64,000 bases of DNA from Arthrobacter sp. Alg241-R88 (GCF_900537115.1 NZ_UNRG01000003.1:62001-126000); one strand, 5' to 3'; counted from the stretch's first letter, positions 45,202 through 53,580 are shown. Notes: generated by a model from the letters alone, not told the origin. Numbers and translations: made by a program.

Positions 45202-45235
45202 ACGGCGGCTGTCCCCTTCCGGGGATGGCCGCCGT
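45202..45235 (+). terminator. terminator after ndh
   Basis: 15-base arms (45202-45216 with 45221-45235), near-perfect, 4-base loop, followed by TTTGCGTTT. Confidence 0.8.
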
Positions 45236-45295
45236 TTGCGTTTACCCGGCAGCCTGATAGCGGCTGCTTACCCGGCAGCCCGCTGCCGCGCCTTC

Positions 45296-45301
45296 TAGAC
45301 T
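45296..45301 (+). promoter_or_regulatory. -10 hexamer for the ACT-GNAT gene
   Basis: TAGACT followed by seven bases and ATG 45309. Confidence 0.5.
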
Positions 45302-45308
45302 GGGCAGC

Positions 45309-46268
45309 ATGACTGGCGAGAAGAACCTTCAGGCCCTGCTGGCAGGGATGCACCCGGTGCGGCGGCCGGGCGAATACGTTTACGTCCTGTGGCCGCATGG
45401 ACGGCCGCTGGCGCCCGGCATCGAGGCGGCGGTCAGGGAAGCTGAGGGCCTCACTGTGGTCCTGCCCCGTGCCGAGGCGGACAAGCAAGGGCTGTCCTAC
45501 GACTTCGTCGCCGCGTGGATCACGTTGCAGATCCACTCGGCACTGGAAGCCGTCGGATTGACTGCCGCCGTCAGCAGGGCCCTCACGGATGCAAGGATCA
45601 GCTGCAACGTCCTGGCCGGGTTCCATCACGACCATCTGCTCGTACCGGTGGCCGACGCCGGACGCGCCCTTGGGGTGCTGGCTGAACTCTCCGGGCGGGG
45701 GCAGGTTCAGGATCATGGGAAGCAGCCCCTGCCCGGGCTGGTGCTGCGCGACGAGACTCCAGCCGACCGGGACGCGATCCTTGCCCTGACAGCCGACGCT
45801 TTCGCCATCTCGCCGGCCACCGGGCTCCCGGCGGACGGGGAACCGGTTGAAGTCAACGTGCTTCGGGAGCTCTTTGACGCCGAGGAGTACCTCCCCGGGT
45901 TCAGCGTCGTTGCGGTCCTTGACGGCCAGGTGGTGGGGCACGTGATCAGCACCCGCGGGTGGGCGGGGGACCGGGAACTTTTGGGCCTCGGTCCTCTCGG
46001 AGTCACGCCGCGGCTTCAAAGGCAGGGCATCGGCTCAGCCCTGATGAAGGAGAGCATCGAGAGGGCCAACGCTGCGGGGGAAATCGGCATCGCACTGCTG
46101 GGCAGCCCCGACTACTACTCCCGCTTCGGGTTCGTCCCGGCAGCCACGATGGGTGTGCTCCCGCCGGAGGAGGCATGGGGCGATTATTTCCAGCTTCTGC
46201 CGCTCGCCCTGTGGCATGGCGGGGTCCGGGGGACCTTCCGGTATGCCGAACCGTTCACGCGCCTCTGA
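45309..46268 (+). CDS. ACT-like domain fused to GNAT acetyltransferase
   Basis: 319 residues in two parts. Residues 1-135 look like an ACT_3-type (former DUF2241) ligand-binding domain, with LAGMHPVRRPGEYVYV, GLTVVLPRAEADKQGL and SCNVLAGFHHDHLLVP. Residues 145-300 are a GNAT N-acetyltransferase with LGPLGVTPRLQRQGIGSALM, the acetyl-CoA pyrophosphate loop, and YYSRFGFVPA. The two domains are usually separate proteins. An amino acid sensed by the ACT part could regulate acetylation; that is inference. Followed directly by a tRNA gene. Confidence 0.82.
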   Translation: MTGEKNLQALLAGMHPVRRPGEYVYVLWPHGRPLAPGIEAAVREAEGLTVVLPRAEADKQGLSYDFVAAWITLQIHSALEAVGLTAAVSRALTDARISCNVLAGFHHDHLLVPVADAGRALGVLAELSGRGQVQDHGKQPLPGLVLRDETPADRDAILALTADAFAISPATGLPADGEPVEVNVLRELFDAEEYLPGFSVVAVLDGQVVGHVISTRGWAGDRELLGLGPLGVTPRLQRQGIGSALMKESIERANAAGEIGIALLGSPDYYSRFGFVPAATMGVLPPEEAWGDYFQLLPLALWHGGVRGTFRYAEPFTRL

Positions 46269-46288
46269 CGGGATACCATGGAGCCGTT

Positions 46289-46362
46289 GCCCCAGTAGCC
46301 CAATTGGCAGAGGCAGCGGACTTAAAATCCGCGTGTTGTGGGTTCGAGTCCCACCTGGGGTA
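46289..46362 (+). tRNA. tRNA with anticodon UAA (tRNA-Leu by codon), short variable loop
   Basis: 74-nt cloverleaf. Acceptor 46289-46295 pairs with 46355-46361 (first pair G-U) and the discriminator is A46362. A D arm with AATTGGCA follows. The anticodon stem GCGGA/TCCGC holds loop CTTAAAA, so the anticodon is TAA (46323-46325). The variable region has only five bases (46333-46337). The T arm is GTGGG/CCCAC with TTCGAGT. No CCA is encoded. UAA should read leucine codon UUA, but leucine tRNAs normally have a long variable arm, so amino-acid identity is not certain. TACCAT at 46274-46279 is a likely -10. Confidence 0.9.
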
Positions 46363-46398
46363 CTTGGCAGAACCTGGCGCAGGGCGCCGGGCGACAGA

Positions 46399-46427
46399 GG
46401 AAGCCGTCCGCAGCGCGGGCGGCTTCC
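46399..46427 (+). terminator. terminator after the tRNA
   Basis: 13-base arms (46399-46411 with 46415-46427) with one wobble pair, 3-base loop, followed by an AT-rich stretch. Confidence 0.7.
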
Positions 46428-46580
46428 CGCATTTAATTCCACATATGCAACGACTGTTATAAGGATGTGACCTCAGTCACTTATCTTCGCCCTGGATATG
46501 CACTAGCTTGAAGCTAAATCAGGAACACCTGATTTTTCGTGTCAAAGGCCGTTCGCACCTTTAGATCGAGGAGCTCGTAA

Positions 46581-47933
46581 ATGACTTTATTCCCCCAGGC
46601 GGGAACCCGCGTTGCCAAGCTGACAGTGCTTGGCATCGGCGTCGCCTTTATGGCAACGGCTTGCGGCGGTTCGTCCACACCCACGGCGTCCGAAACCGCC
46701 ACCGGTTCGGCGGCAGGAATTGCCTGCCCTGCCCCCGGCTCCACCGGTGGAAGCACCGCCCAGCCCACTGGCGCGGGCGGCGCGGTCCCACCGTCCAAGG
46801 GCACAACGGAGACTCCGCTGAAGCTCGGCTCCCTCCTGCCCACCACGGGCTCGCTGGCGTACCTCGGCCCGCCGGAAATCGCCGGTGTTAACCTCGGTGT
46901 CAAGGAAGTCAACGACGCCGGTGGCGTCCTCGGTAAGCCTGTTGAAGTGGTACACCGCGACTCCGGTGACACCAAGACGGACATTGCAACCCAGTCCACA
47001 GCAGCTTTGCTCGGCCAGGGCGTCAACGCCATCATTGGTGCAGCGTCCTCCGGCGTCTCCAAGACGGTCATCAACCAGATCACGGGCGCCAACGTTCTCC
47101 AGTTCTCTCCCGCCAACACCTCACCGGACTTCACCACGTGGGATGACAAGGGCCTGTACTGGCGCACAGCGCCGTCCGACGTCCTCCAGGGCAAGGTCCT
47201 GGGCAACTACATGGCCACCTGTGGCGCCCAGACGGTCGGCATGATCGTCCTGAATGACGCCTACGGCACCGGGCTCGCGACCAACATCAAGGCAGCCTTC
47301 GAGTCAGCCGGTGGCAAGGTCGTCGCCGAGGAGCTCTTTAACGAAGGCGATACCCAGTTCAGCAGCCAGGTGGACAAGGTCATCGCAGCCAAGCCCGATG
47401 CCATCGCCCTGATCACTTTCGACCAGGCCAAGAGCATCGTGCCGCTGATGACCGGCAAGGGCGTAAAGCCCACCCAGATGTTCCTGGTGGACGGCAACAC
47501 CTCGGATTACAGCAAGGACTTCCAGGCAGGCACCATGCTCGGAGCCCACGGCACCTTCCCGGGAACGTTTGCCAACGAATCCTTCACCAAGAAGCTTCTT
47601 GAGGTGGACCCGGCGCTGAAGGACTTCACCTACGGTGGTGAATCCTACGATGCCGTGAACCTGATCGCGCTGGCGGCTGAAGCTGCCGGAAGCACCAGCG
47701 GCCCTGAAATCGCCAAGCAGCTCAAGGGAGTCTCGGAGGCCGGGGAGAAGTGCTCCAGCTTCCCCTCCTGCGTCACCCTGCTGCGCGAGGGCAAGGACAT
47801 CGATTACGACGGCCAGTCCGGCCCCGTGACGTTCTCCGACGCCGGTGACCCGACCGAGGCCTACATCGGCATCTACGAGTACACCAACGACAACAAGCTC
47901 AAGCCCCTCCAGTCGGAGTTCGGCAAGCTGTAA
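46581..47933 (+). CDS. branched-chain amino acid ABC transporter substrate-binding lipoprotein
   Basis: 450-residue type I periplasmic-binding-fold lipoprotein. Signal sequence ends in lipobox MATAC, followed by a Ser/Thr/Pro-rich linker and the binding domain (from about 72, LKLGSLLPTTGSLAYLGPP). GAGGAG lies seven bases before the ATG. It should deliver Leu/Ile/Val or related amides to the LivHMGF complex encoded on the opposite strand just downstream; the two units converge on a shared terminator. Confidence 0.9.
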   Translation: MTLFPQAGTRVAKLTVLGIGVAFMATACGGSSTPTASETATGSAAGIACPAPGSTGGSTAQPTGAGGAVPPSKGTTETPLKLGSLLPTTGSLAYLGPPEIAGVNLGVKEVNDAGGVLGKPVEVVHRDSGDTKTDIATQSTAALLGQGVNAIIGAASSGVSKTVINQITGANVLQFSPANTSPDFTTWDDKGLYWRTAPSDVLQGKVLGNYMATCGAQTVGMIVLNDAYGTGLATNIKAAFESAGGKVVAEELFNEGDTQFSSQVDKVIAAKPDAIALITFDQAKSIVPLMTGKGVKPTQMFLVDGNTSDYSKDFQAGTMLGAHGTFPGTFANESFTKKLLEVDPALKDFTYGGESYDAVNLIALAAEAAGSTSGPEIAKQLKGVSEAGEKCSSFPSCVTLLREGKDIDYDGQSGPVTFSDAGDPTEAYIGIYEYTNDNKLKPLQSEFGKL

Positions 47934-47951
47934 TCTCTACTCCTGATACAC

Positions 47952-47987
47952 CAAAGAGCCCCTGTCCAGCCGGACAGGGGCTCTTTG
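47952..47987. terminator. bidirectional terminator between the binding protein and livF
   Basis: Perfect 16-bp stem (47952-47967 with 47972-47987), 4-base loop, A-rich on one side and T-rich on the other. Confidence 0.9.
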
Positions 47988-48003
47988 TATGTGGCCTATT
48001 GTT

Positions 48004-48777
48004 TTACTCGACCGTATCGGCGAGCGTGCCCAGATAGAGCTGAATGACCTTGGGGTCCTTCATGAGTTCGCGTCCCGTGCCGGTGTAGGCATCCCTGCCC
48101 TGGTCCAGGACGTAGCCCCGGTCGCAGATCTGGAGGCACCGCCGGGCGTTCTGTTCCACCATGATCACCGAGACGCCGGCGCGGTTGATCTCGTGGACAC
48201 GCAGGAAGGTTTCGTCCTGCTTGACGGGGGAAAGGCCCGCGGACGGCTCGTCGAGCAGCAGCACCGCCGGATCCATCATCAGTGCCCTGCCCATGGCAAC
48301 CATCTGGCGCTCGCCGCCCGAGAGGGAGCCGGCCCGCTGGGCGCGGCGCTTGCCGAGTTCAGGAAACAGGCCGGTGACGAAGTCGAACCGCTCCGCGAAG
48401 TCCTTGGGCCGCTGGAACATGCCCATCTGCAGGTTTTCCTCGATGGTCAGGGTGGCGAACACGTTGTTGGTTTGCGGAACGAAACCCACGCCCCGGGACA
48501 CGAGTTTGTTCGCTTTCAGCCCGGTGATGTCTTGCCCACGCACAATCACTGTTCCGGAATGGACCTTGACGAGGCCGAACATCGCTTTCAGCAGTGTGGA
48601 CTTGCCGGCTCCGTTGGGCCCGATGATGCCGATCAGTTCGCCTTTGCGGGCCTCGATGCTGCAGCCGTTCAGGATGTTGACCCCGGGAAGGTAACCGGCC
48701 ACAAGGTCGGTGACCTTAACCACCGAGTCGCTGTCGCTGACTGGCTGTGCGGCGGGTGCCGTGCTGGTGCTGCTCAT
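48004..48777 (-). CDS. livF: branched-chain amino acid ABC transporter ATP-binding protein
   Basis: 257-residue ATPase. It shows Walker A GPNGAGKST, VPQTNNVFATLTIEENL, signature LSGGERQMVAMGRAL, Walker B VLLLDEPSAGLSP and VEQNARRCLQICDRGYVL, all typical of LivF. Last gene of livHMGF; the start overlaps livG by ATGA. Confidence 0.95.
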   Translation of the reverse strand: MSSTSTAPAAQPVSDSDSVVKVTDLVAGYLPGVNILNGCSIEARKGELIGIIGPNGAGKSTLLKAMFGLVKVHSGTVIVRGQDITGLKANKLVSRGVGFVPQTNNVFATLTIEENLQMGMFQRPKDFAERFDFVTGLFPELGKRRAQRAGSLSGGERQMVAMGRALMMDPAVLLLDEPSAGLSPVKQDETFLRVHEINRAGVSVIMVEQNARRCLQICDRGYVLDQGRDAYTGTGRELMKDPKVIQLYLGTLADTVE

Positions 48778-49868
48778 TGGGTATCCTGTTCTGTGCTGCC
48801 GGTCTCCGTGCTTCCGTGACGGCCGCGGGATTGATCGCGTTGTGGCCCGCCGTCGTCGCTGCGGGAAGGTTCGCCGCCCTCTGCCGCCACTACGTCCACC
48901 GCGATGATGCCCGCATTTTCTGTTCCAACGATGGATTCCTCGTCAGCGACGAGTTCCGCTGCCAGCTCCTTGATGCCCTCGGAGTCTCCAAGGTCAACGT
49001 CGTGGTGGGCGCCCAGGTAAGCGTCGATGACTGCGGGGTTTTTCATGACCTCCCCGGGAGGACCTTCTGCAACTACCTTTCCTTCAGCCATAACCACCAC
49101 CCAGTCGGCGATGTGCCGGACCATGTGCATGTCGTGTTCGACGAAGAGCACCGTCATGCCTTCGGCTTTGAGGTTCTTGATGTGGTCCAGCAGGGACTGC
49201 GTCAACGCGGGGTTAACACCTGCCATGGGCTCATCTAGCATCACAAGCTTGGGCCGGACCATGAGGGAGCGTGCCATCTCCAGGAGCTTGCGCTGCCCGC
49301 CTGAAAGGGAAGCCGCGTAGTCGTCCTTTTTGGCGTCGAGCTTGAACTTCTCCAGCAGGACATCTGCTTCGGCGGTAATTTGCTTTTCCCTGCCGCCCCA
49401 GATGCCTTTGAACAGCGCCTTCGCGAGGCTCTCACCGGGCTGGTTTGCCGCGCCGAGGCGCATGTTCTCCATCACCGTGAGCTTGCCCATGACCTTGGTG
49501 AGCTGGAACGTGCGCACCATTCCCATCCGCGCCACCTTGTAGGGGGACACCCCGGCCAGGCTCTGGCCTTCGAACTGCCACTTGCCGCTGTTGGGCGTAT
49601 CAAAACCCGTCAGCAGGTTGAAGAGAGTGGTTTTGCCGGCTCCGTTGGGGCCGATGAGTGCAGTGATCTTGTGGCGGGGGATCTCGAGGTACTCAACGTC
49701 CACCGCATTGATGCCGCCGAAGCTTCGGGTGACGTTTTCAGCCACGACGATAGGGTCCCGCTTCTTGCACCCGGGAGCGGTCTCGCCGGCAGCTATGGGA
49801 CGGGTGTCCGTCATGTAGTCCGGTTCCCCGGCCCGTGGGGTGGTGATTTCTTCACTGTGCTTGCTCAT
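48774..49868 (-). CDS. livG: branched-chain amino acid ABC transporter ATP-binding protein
   Basis: 364-residue ATPase with Walker A GPNGAGKTT, LTGFDTPNSG, signature LSGGQRKLLEMARSL, Walker B LVMLDEPMAGVNP and VEHDMHMVRHIADWVVVMAEG, as in LivG. It is longer than usual: about 35 extra residues at the N-terminus and a hydrophilic tail of about 75 residues after the cassette, rich in Gly, Ser, Glu and Arg. Overlaps both neighbours by four bases. Confidence 0.93.
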   Translation of the reverse strand: MSKHSEEITTPRAGEPDYMTDTRPIAAGETAPGCKKRDPIVVAENVTRSFGGINAVDVEYLEIPRHKITALIGPNGAGKTTLFNLLTGFDTPNSGKWQFEGQSLAGVSPYKVARMGMVRTFQLTKVMGKLTVMENMRLGAANQPGESLAKALFKGIWGGREKQITAEADVLLEKFKLDAKKDDYAASLSGGQRKLLEMARSLMVRPKLVMLDEPMAGVNPALTQSLLDHIKNLKAEGMTVLFVEHDMHMVRHIADWVVVMAEGKVVAEGPPGEVMKNPAVIDAYLGAHHDVDLGDSEGIKELAAELVADEESIVGTENAGIIAVDVVAAEGGEPSRSDDGGPQRDQSRGRHGSTETGSTEQDTQ

Positions 49869-50833
49869 GCGAACGCCAGCTCCTTCTTGTTTCCGAAGAC
49901 GCCCTGCGGCCTGAAGATCATCAGCAGCATGAGGGCGACGCCAACCAGGATGTAGCGCAGCTGCCCGGCCTGGACCGTGTTAAGCCACGTAACGGCACCT
50001 GATTCGATCAGGCCATAGAGGATCCCCTGGGTCAAGGAGAGGACCACCCAGAAGATCATGGCGCCGATGACCGGTCCGAGGACCGTGGCCATGCCACCAA
50101 GCAGGAGGCAGGTATAGAGGAAGAACGTAAGTTCCGTTCCGTAGTTTGCCGGCTGCACCGCTCCGCGGGGAAGGGTGAAGACCATGCCGGCGAGGGCGCC
50201 CAGCACGCCGCCGATGATAAGGGCCTGCATCTTGTACGCGTAGACGTTCTTGCCCAGCGAACGTACGGCGTTCTCGTCTTCGCGGATGCCTTTGAGCACC
50301 CGGCCCCAAGGGCTGCGCATCAACAGCCACACAAGCGTGCAGCAGATGACCACCAGCGCCCATCCCACCACGCGGATAAAGAAGTCACGGTTGTTCATGC
50401 CGAAGTAGGAGCCTTCAGGGAACGGGTTCATGGAGTAGAACCCGCCTTCGAAGGCCGCCAGGCCGTTGGCCGATCCGGTGACCGAAGTGAGCTGGTTGGT
50501 GGTGACGATGTACCGCACGATTTCGGCCGCCGCAATGGTGACGATTGCCAGGTAGTCGGCGCGGAGCCTCAGGGTGGGGATGCCAAGCAGCAGCGCAAAA
50601 ATGGCTGAAGCAATGACGGCAATCAGCAGCCCCACGAAGAACGGCACGCCGAAGCTTAGGGTGGAGATCGCGAAGCCATAGGCGCCCACGGCCATAAAGC
50701 CCGCCTGCCCGAAGTTGAGCAGCCCTGAGTACCCGAAATGTACCGCGAGGCCGAGTGCGGCCAAGGCGTAGGCGGCCGTCGTCGGGCTGAAAATCTCAGT
50801 GGCGGCACTGGCAAGAATGAATCCAAAGTCCAT
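49865..50833 (-). CDS. livM: branched-chain amino acid ABC transporter permease
   Basis: 322-residue membrane protein with eight to nine helices. It shows the LivM features LAVHFGYSGLLNFGQAGFMAVGAYG and RVLKGIREDENAVRSLGKNVY (ATPase-coupling loop), ending IFRPQGVFG. It starts nine bases after livH and overlaps livG by ATGA. Confidence 0.94.
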   Translation of the reverse strand: MDFGFILASAATEIFSPTTAAYALAALGLAVHFGYSGLLNFGQAGFMAVGAYGFAISTLSFGVPFFVGLLIAVIASAIFALLLGIPTLRLRADYLAIVTIAAAEIVRYIVTTNQLTSVTGSANGLAAFEGGFYSMNPFPEGSYFGMNNRDFFIRVVGWALVVICCTLVWLLMRSPWGRVLKGIREDENAVRSLGKNVYAYKMQALIIGGVLGALAGMVFTLPRGAVQPANYGTELTFFLYTCLLLGGMATVLGPVIGAMIFWVVLSLTQGILYGLIESGAVTWLNTVQAGQLRYILVGVALMLLMIFRPQGVFGNKKELAFA

Positions 50834-50842
50834 GGCTGTCTC

Positions 50843-52183
50843 CTAACCCACGCGCTCGCGTCGGCCCAGGATTCCCTGCGGCCGGAACAAGAGGACAACG
50901 ATCATGATGAACAGGGCTCCCACATATTTGAGGTCGGCAGCGAGGCCGAACACGGTGGTCAGCTCCACAAAGATACCGACGATGATTGAACCGATCAGGG
51001 CGCCGAACACGGTGCCGAGCCCGCCGAGGGTTACGCCGGCAAAGATCAGCAGCAGGATGGCGGAGCCCATGTCGAACGTGACGCCTGGACGGTAATAGGC
51101 CCAGAGGATGCCGCCGAGCGACGCCAGCATGCCGCCGGTGATCCAGACCAGCCGGACCACGCCGTCGACGTCGATTCCCGACGCCGCAGCGAGGGCGGGG
51201 TTGTCCGCCACTGCGCGGGTGGCTTTGCCCAGCCTGGTTTTCAGCAGCACGATGCCGATCAGGGCGATGACCACCGCGCTGATGCCCAGGGACCAGAGGT
51301 TGTTGGGTGATATGGATACCGGGCCGAGCTGGATCTCAGGGCTTTGGGCGAACGGCAGCTGTTGGGTGGCCCCGCCGAAGAAGAACTGGATGACATACCG
51401 GACGGCAAGGGCAAGGCCGATACTGACGATCATCATGGGCACCAGGCTCGTGCCCCGGCGCCGCAGGGGCCGCCACAGCCCCCTGTCCTGGACATAGCCG
51501 AACAACCCGCCGCCTAGCAGGGAAAGGACGATGGCCAGCCAGAACGGAAGGCCGATCGCATTGAAGGCGAACACCAGTACCGCACCGAGGGTGACCATCT
51601 CGCCGTGGGCGAAGTTGGTCAGTCCCGTAGTACCGAAGATGAGCGAGAGGCCTACGGACGCCAGCGCCAGCAGCAACCCAAAACTCAATCCCGCCACGAG
51701 CCGGTTGAGCAGGTTTTGGCCGAAGTCCTGCTCCTGGACCACGATGCCTTTGCCGAAGGCGAAGATGACCGACAGATTGGACGTCTGGCTGAACGTGACG
51801 TCACGGGGATTCTCCTGGCCCTCGGCCAGGGTAATGCCCTCAGGCAGGGTTGATTCGTCCAGTTCCACCGTGTAGGTCCCCTGCTCGGGCACCCCAATGC
51901 TCCAGGACCCGTTGGCGGACGACTTGGCGGTACCGGTGAAGTCGCCGCTCTTGGCGGTGATGGTCACGTCCGCCAGCGGTGCACGGGTATCGTCACGGAG
52001 AAATCCGCTGATGTTGTTCTGGAAGGTTTGGTTCGACGGGGATGGTGTCGGTGAGGGGGAAGTGGCCTGGGATGCCGGGGCCGCCACGAGGAGGATTGCC
52101 AGGATGGAGGCGCTGATGGCTCCCAATAGTCTTAGCAACCCGCGGCGTCCTCCGGCCGGCAGGCCTTGGGATGTACTTCTCAA
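50843..52183 (-). CDS. livH: LivH permease with N-terminal secreted carboxypeptidase-regulatory-like domain
   Basis: 446 residues, against about 290-300 for ordinary LivH. Residues 1-40 are a signal-like hydrophobic segment ending PASQA. Residues 41-55 are a Ser/Pro linker. Residues 57-130 look like a carboxypeptidase-regulatory or prealbumin-like beta domain (ISGFLRDDTRAPLADVTITAKSG, GSWSIGVPEQGTYTVELDES). From about 160 on it is a normal LivH permease (LALASVGLSLIFGTTGLTNFAHGE, AVADNPALAAASGID). TTG at 52183 with GGAGG seven bases upstream sets the start. The extra domain would lie outside the membrane, perhaps docking the lipoprotein or the wall. Confidence 0.9.
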   Translation of the reverse strand: MRSTSQGLPAGGRRGLLRLLGAISASILAILLVAAPASQATSPSPTPSPSNQTFQNNISGFLRDDTRAPLADVTITAKSGDFTGTAKSSANGSWSIGVPEQGTYTVELDESTLPEGITLAEGQENPRDVTFSQTSNLSVIFAFGKGIVVQEQDFGQNLLNRLVAGLSFGLLLALASVGLSLIFGTTGLTNFAHGEMVTLGAVLVFAFNAIGLPFWLAIVLSLLGGGLFGYVQDRGLWRPLRRRGTSLVPMMIVSIGLALAVRYVIQFFFGGATQQLPFAQSPEIQLGPVSISPNNLWSLGISAVVIALIGIVLLKTRLGKATRAVADNPALAAASGIDVDGVVRLVWITGGMLASLGGILWAYYRPGVTFDMGSAILLLIFAGVTLGGLGTVFGALIGSIIVGIFVELTTVFGLAADLKYVGALFIMIVVLLFRPQGILGRRERVG

Positions 52184-52624
52184 ATTGAAAACCTCCACTT
52201 GGGGGCGGTCTCGGCTGCGCCATTGCAGCCGCTGCGAACGGATGCAGGGCTGGGATAGTGCCATAACGCCCTGCACCCGTCACGCATGTGAGTTCCGTCA
52301 CCCTGCTTGGCTTATGCTACAGCGCGGGAGAACCTATAAATGCCCTGATTGGAGGCGTCAGCATAGCGATCAGGTAACAACTGCGCTGTACCGTGGGGCC
52401 GAAGCCGTGGGAGAGCAGGAGGAAACCTTTGTTGAGCCACGGTGCTTCCCGGACGGCTGAACCGCCTGGTGAGCTCTAGTCACCCAACCCCAGCGCGGTT
52501 TCAGCACGTCACGGTTGGGTTGCACCCGCAGCAGCAGGGAACTTTTAGCAGTGCCGCGACGTGAAAATTGGTAGCGTAAACCATAAGGTTCACAAACACA
52601 TCCCATCAATGGAGGAATCCCGCA
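52184..52624. other. 441-bp divergent intergenic region between livH and the Bax-inhibitor-like gene
   Basis: No convincing gene. It must hold promoters for both units. Visible structures are an 8-bp inverted repeat ACCCAACC/GGTTGGGT (52482-52489 with 52513-52520) and a 7-bp GCCGTGG/CCACGGT pair further left. A TATGCT hexamer at 52313-52318 on the plus strand and TAGCGT near 52571 are possible -10 elements. Confidence 0.5.
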
Positions 52625-53524
52625 ATGGCACTTGGCGGCAACCCGATCTTCAACGGAAAAAGCTTCCGTGGAGCCACCCAGGCACCGCCTGTCCCGCAGG
52701 CTCCGTATGGCCAGGCTCCTTACGGCCAGCAGCCGTATGGCCAGGCTCCTTACGGCCAGCAGGGCTACGGACAGCAGCCCATGACCGACGCCCAGCTGCA
52801 GCAGATGTACAACCAGCCTGCGGCGGGTCCGGCTGACACCGGCCGGATGACGTTCGACGACGTCATCGTCAAGACGGCGGCCTGCCTTGGCGTCGTGGTT
52901 GCCGGTGCCGCCGTCACCATGTTCGTCAGCATGGGCCTCGCAGCGCTGCTGATGATTGTCGGCGCCCTCGGCGGCTTCGTCCTGGCACTGGTCAACACTT
53001 TCAAAAAGCAGCCTTCACCGGCCCTCATCCTGGCTTACGCCGGCCTGGAAGGCCTCTTCCTCGGCGGCCTGACCCGTATCCTCGATGCGCAGTTCCCGGG
53101 CGTTGGCCTGCAGGCAGTGATCGGCACCCTGTCCGTGTTCGCCGTGACCCTCGTTCTGTTCAAGAGCGGCAAGGTCCGCGCCACGCCCAAGGCCATGCGG
53201 TTCTTTATGATCGCTGTCATCGGCTACGCGGTCTTTGCGCTGATCAACATGGTGATGATGTGGACCGGCGCGGTCCAGTCGCCTTTCGGCCTGCGCACCG
53301 AGGTCGAAATCTTCGGCATCCCGCTGGGTGTTTTCATCGGCCTGCTTGCCATTGGCCTCGCAGCCTTCTCGCTGATCATGGACTTCACCAGCATCGAAGC
53401 GGGCGTCCGCAGCGGCGCTCCGCAGCGCTTCTCGTGGACGGCGGCCTTCGGCCTCACCGTCACCCTCGTGTGGCTGTACGTGGAAATCATCCGCCTGCTC
53501 GCCATCCTGCGCGGGGACGACTAA
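52625..53524 (+). CDS. Bax inhibitor-1/YccA family membrane protein
   Basis: 299 residues. The first 70 are hydrophilic, with a tandem Tyr/Gly/Gln/Pro repeat (APYGQAPYGQQPYGQ form), then seven hydrophobic segments of the BI-1-like fold begin at about 90 (ACLGVVVAGAAVTMFVSMG). A characteristic late FTSIEAGVRSGAPQRFSWTAAFGL block with acidic residues is present. Eukaryotic and some bacterial relatives leak calcium; the bacterial role is unclear. TGGAGG lies before the ATG. Confidence 0.92.
   Translation: MALGGNPIFNGKSFRGATQAPPVPQAPYGQAPYGQQPYGQAPYGQQGYGQQPMTDAQLQQMYNQPAAGPADTGRMTFDDVIVKTAACLGVVVAGAAVTMFVSMGLAALLMIVGALGGFVLALVNTFKKQPSPALILAYAGLEGLFLGGLTRILDAQFPGVGLQAVIGTLSVFAVTLVLFKSGKVRATPKAMRFFMIAVIGYAVFALINMVMMWTGAVQSPFGLRTEVEIFGIPLGVFIGLLAIGLAAFSLIMDFTSIEAGVRSGAPQRFSWTAAFGLTVTLVWLYVEIIRLLAILRGDD
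52704..52763 (+). repeat. exact 30-bp tandem duplication in the BI-1 gene
   Basis: Bases 52704-52733 and 52734-52763 are identical and adjacent. They encode the PYGQAPYGQQ repeat of the cytoplasmic tail. A perfect in-frame duplication suggests recent slippage. Confidence 0.92.
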
Positions 53525-53580
53525 CCGCAAAAAGCGGCGTCCCGCCGTCGGACGCCTCCTGCAGTAAAGCCGCAAAAGTT

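Noticed and set aside
52704..52763. Possible CRISPR-like direct repeat
   Set aside because: Only two adjacent units without spacers, inside a coding region.
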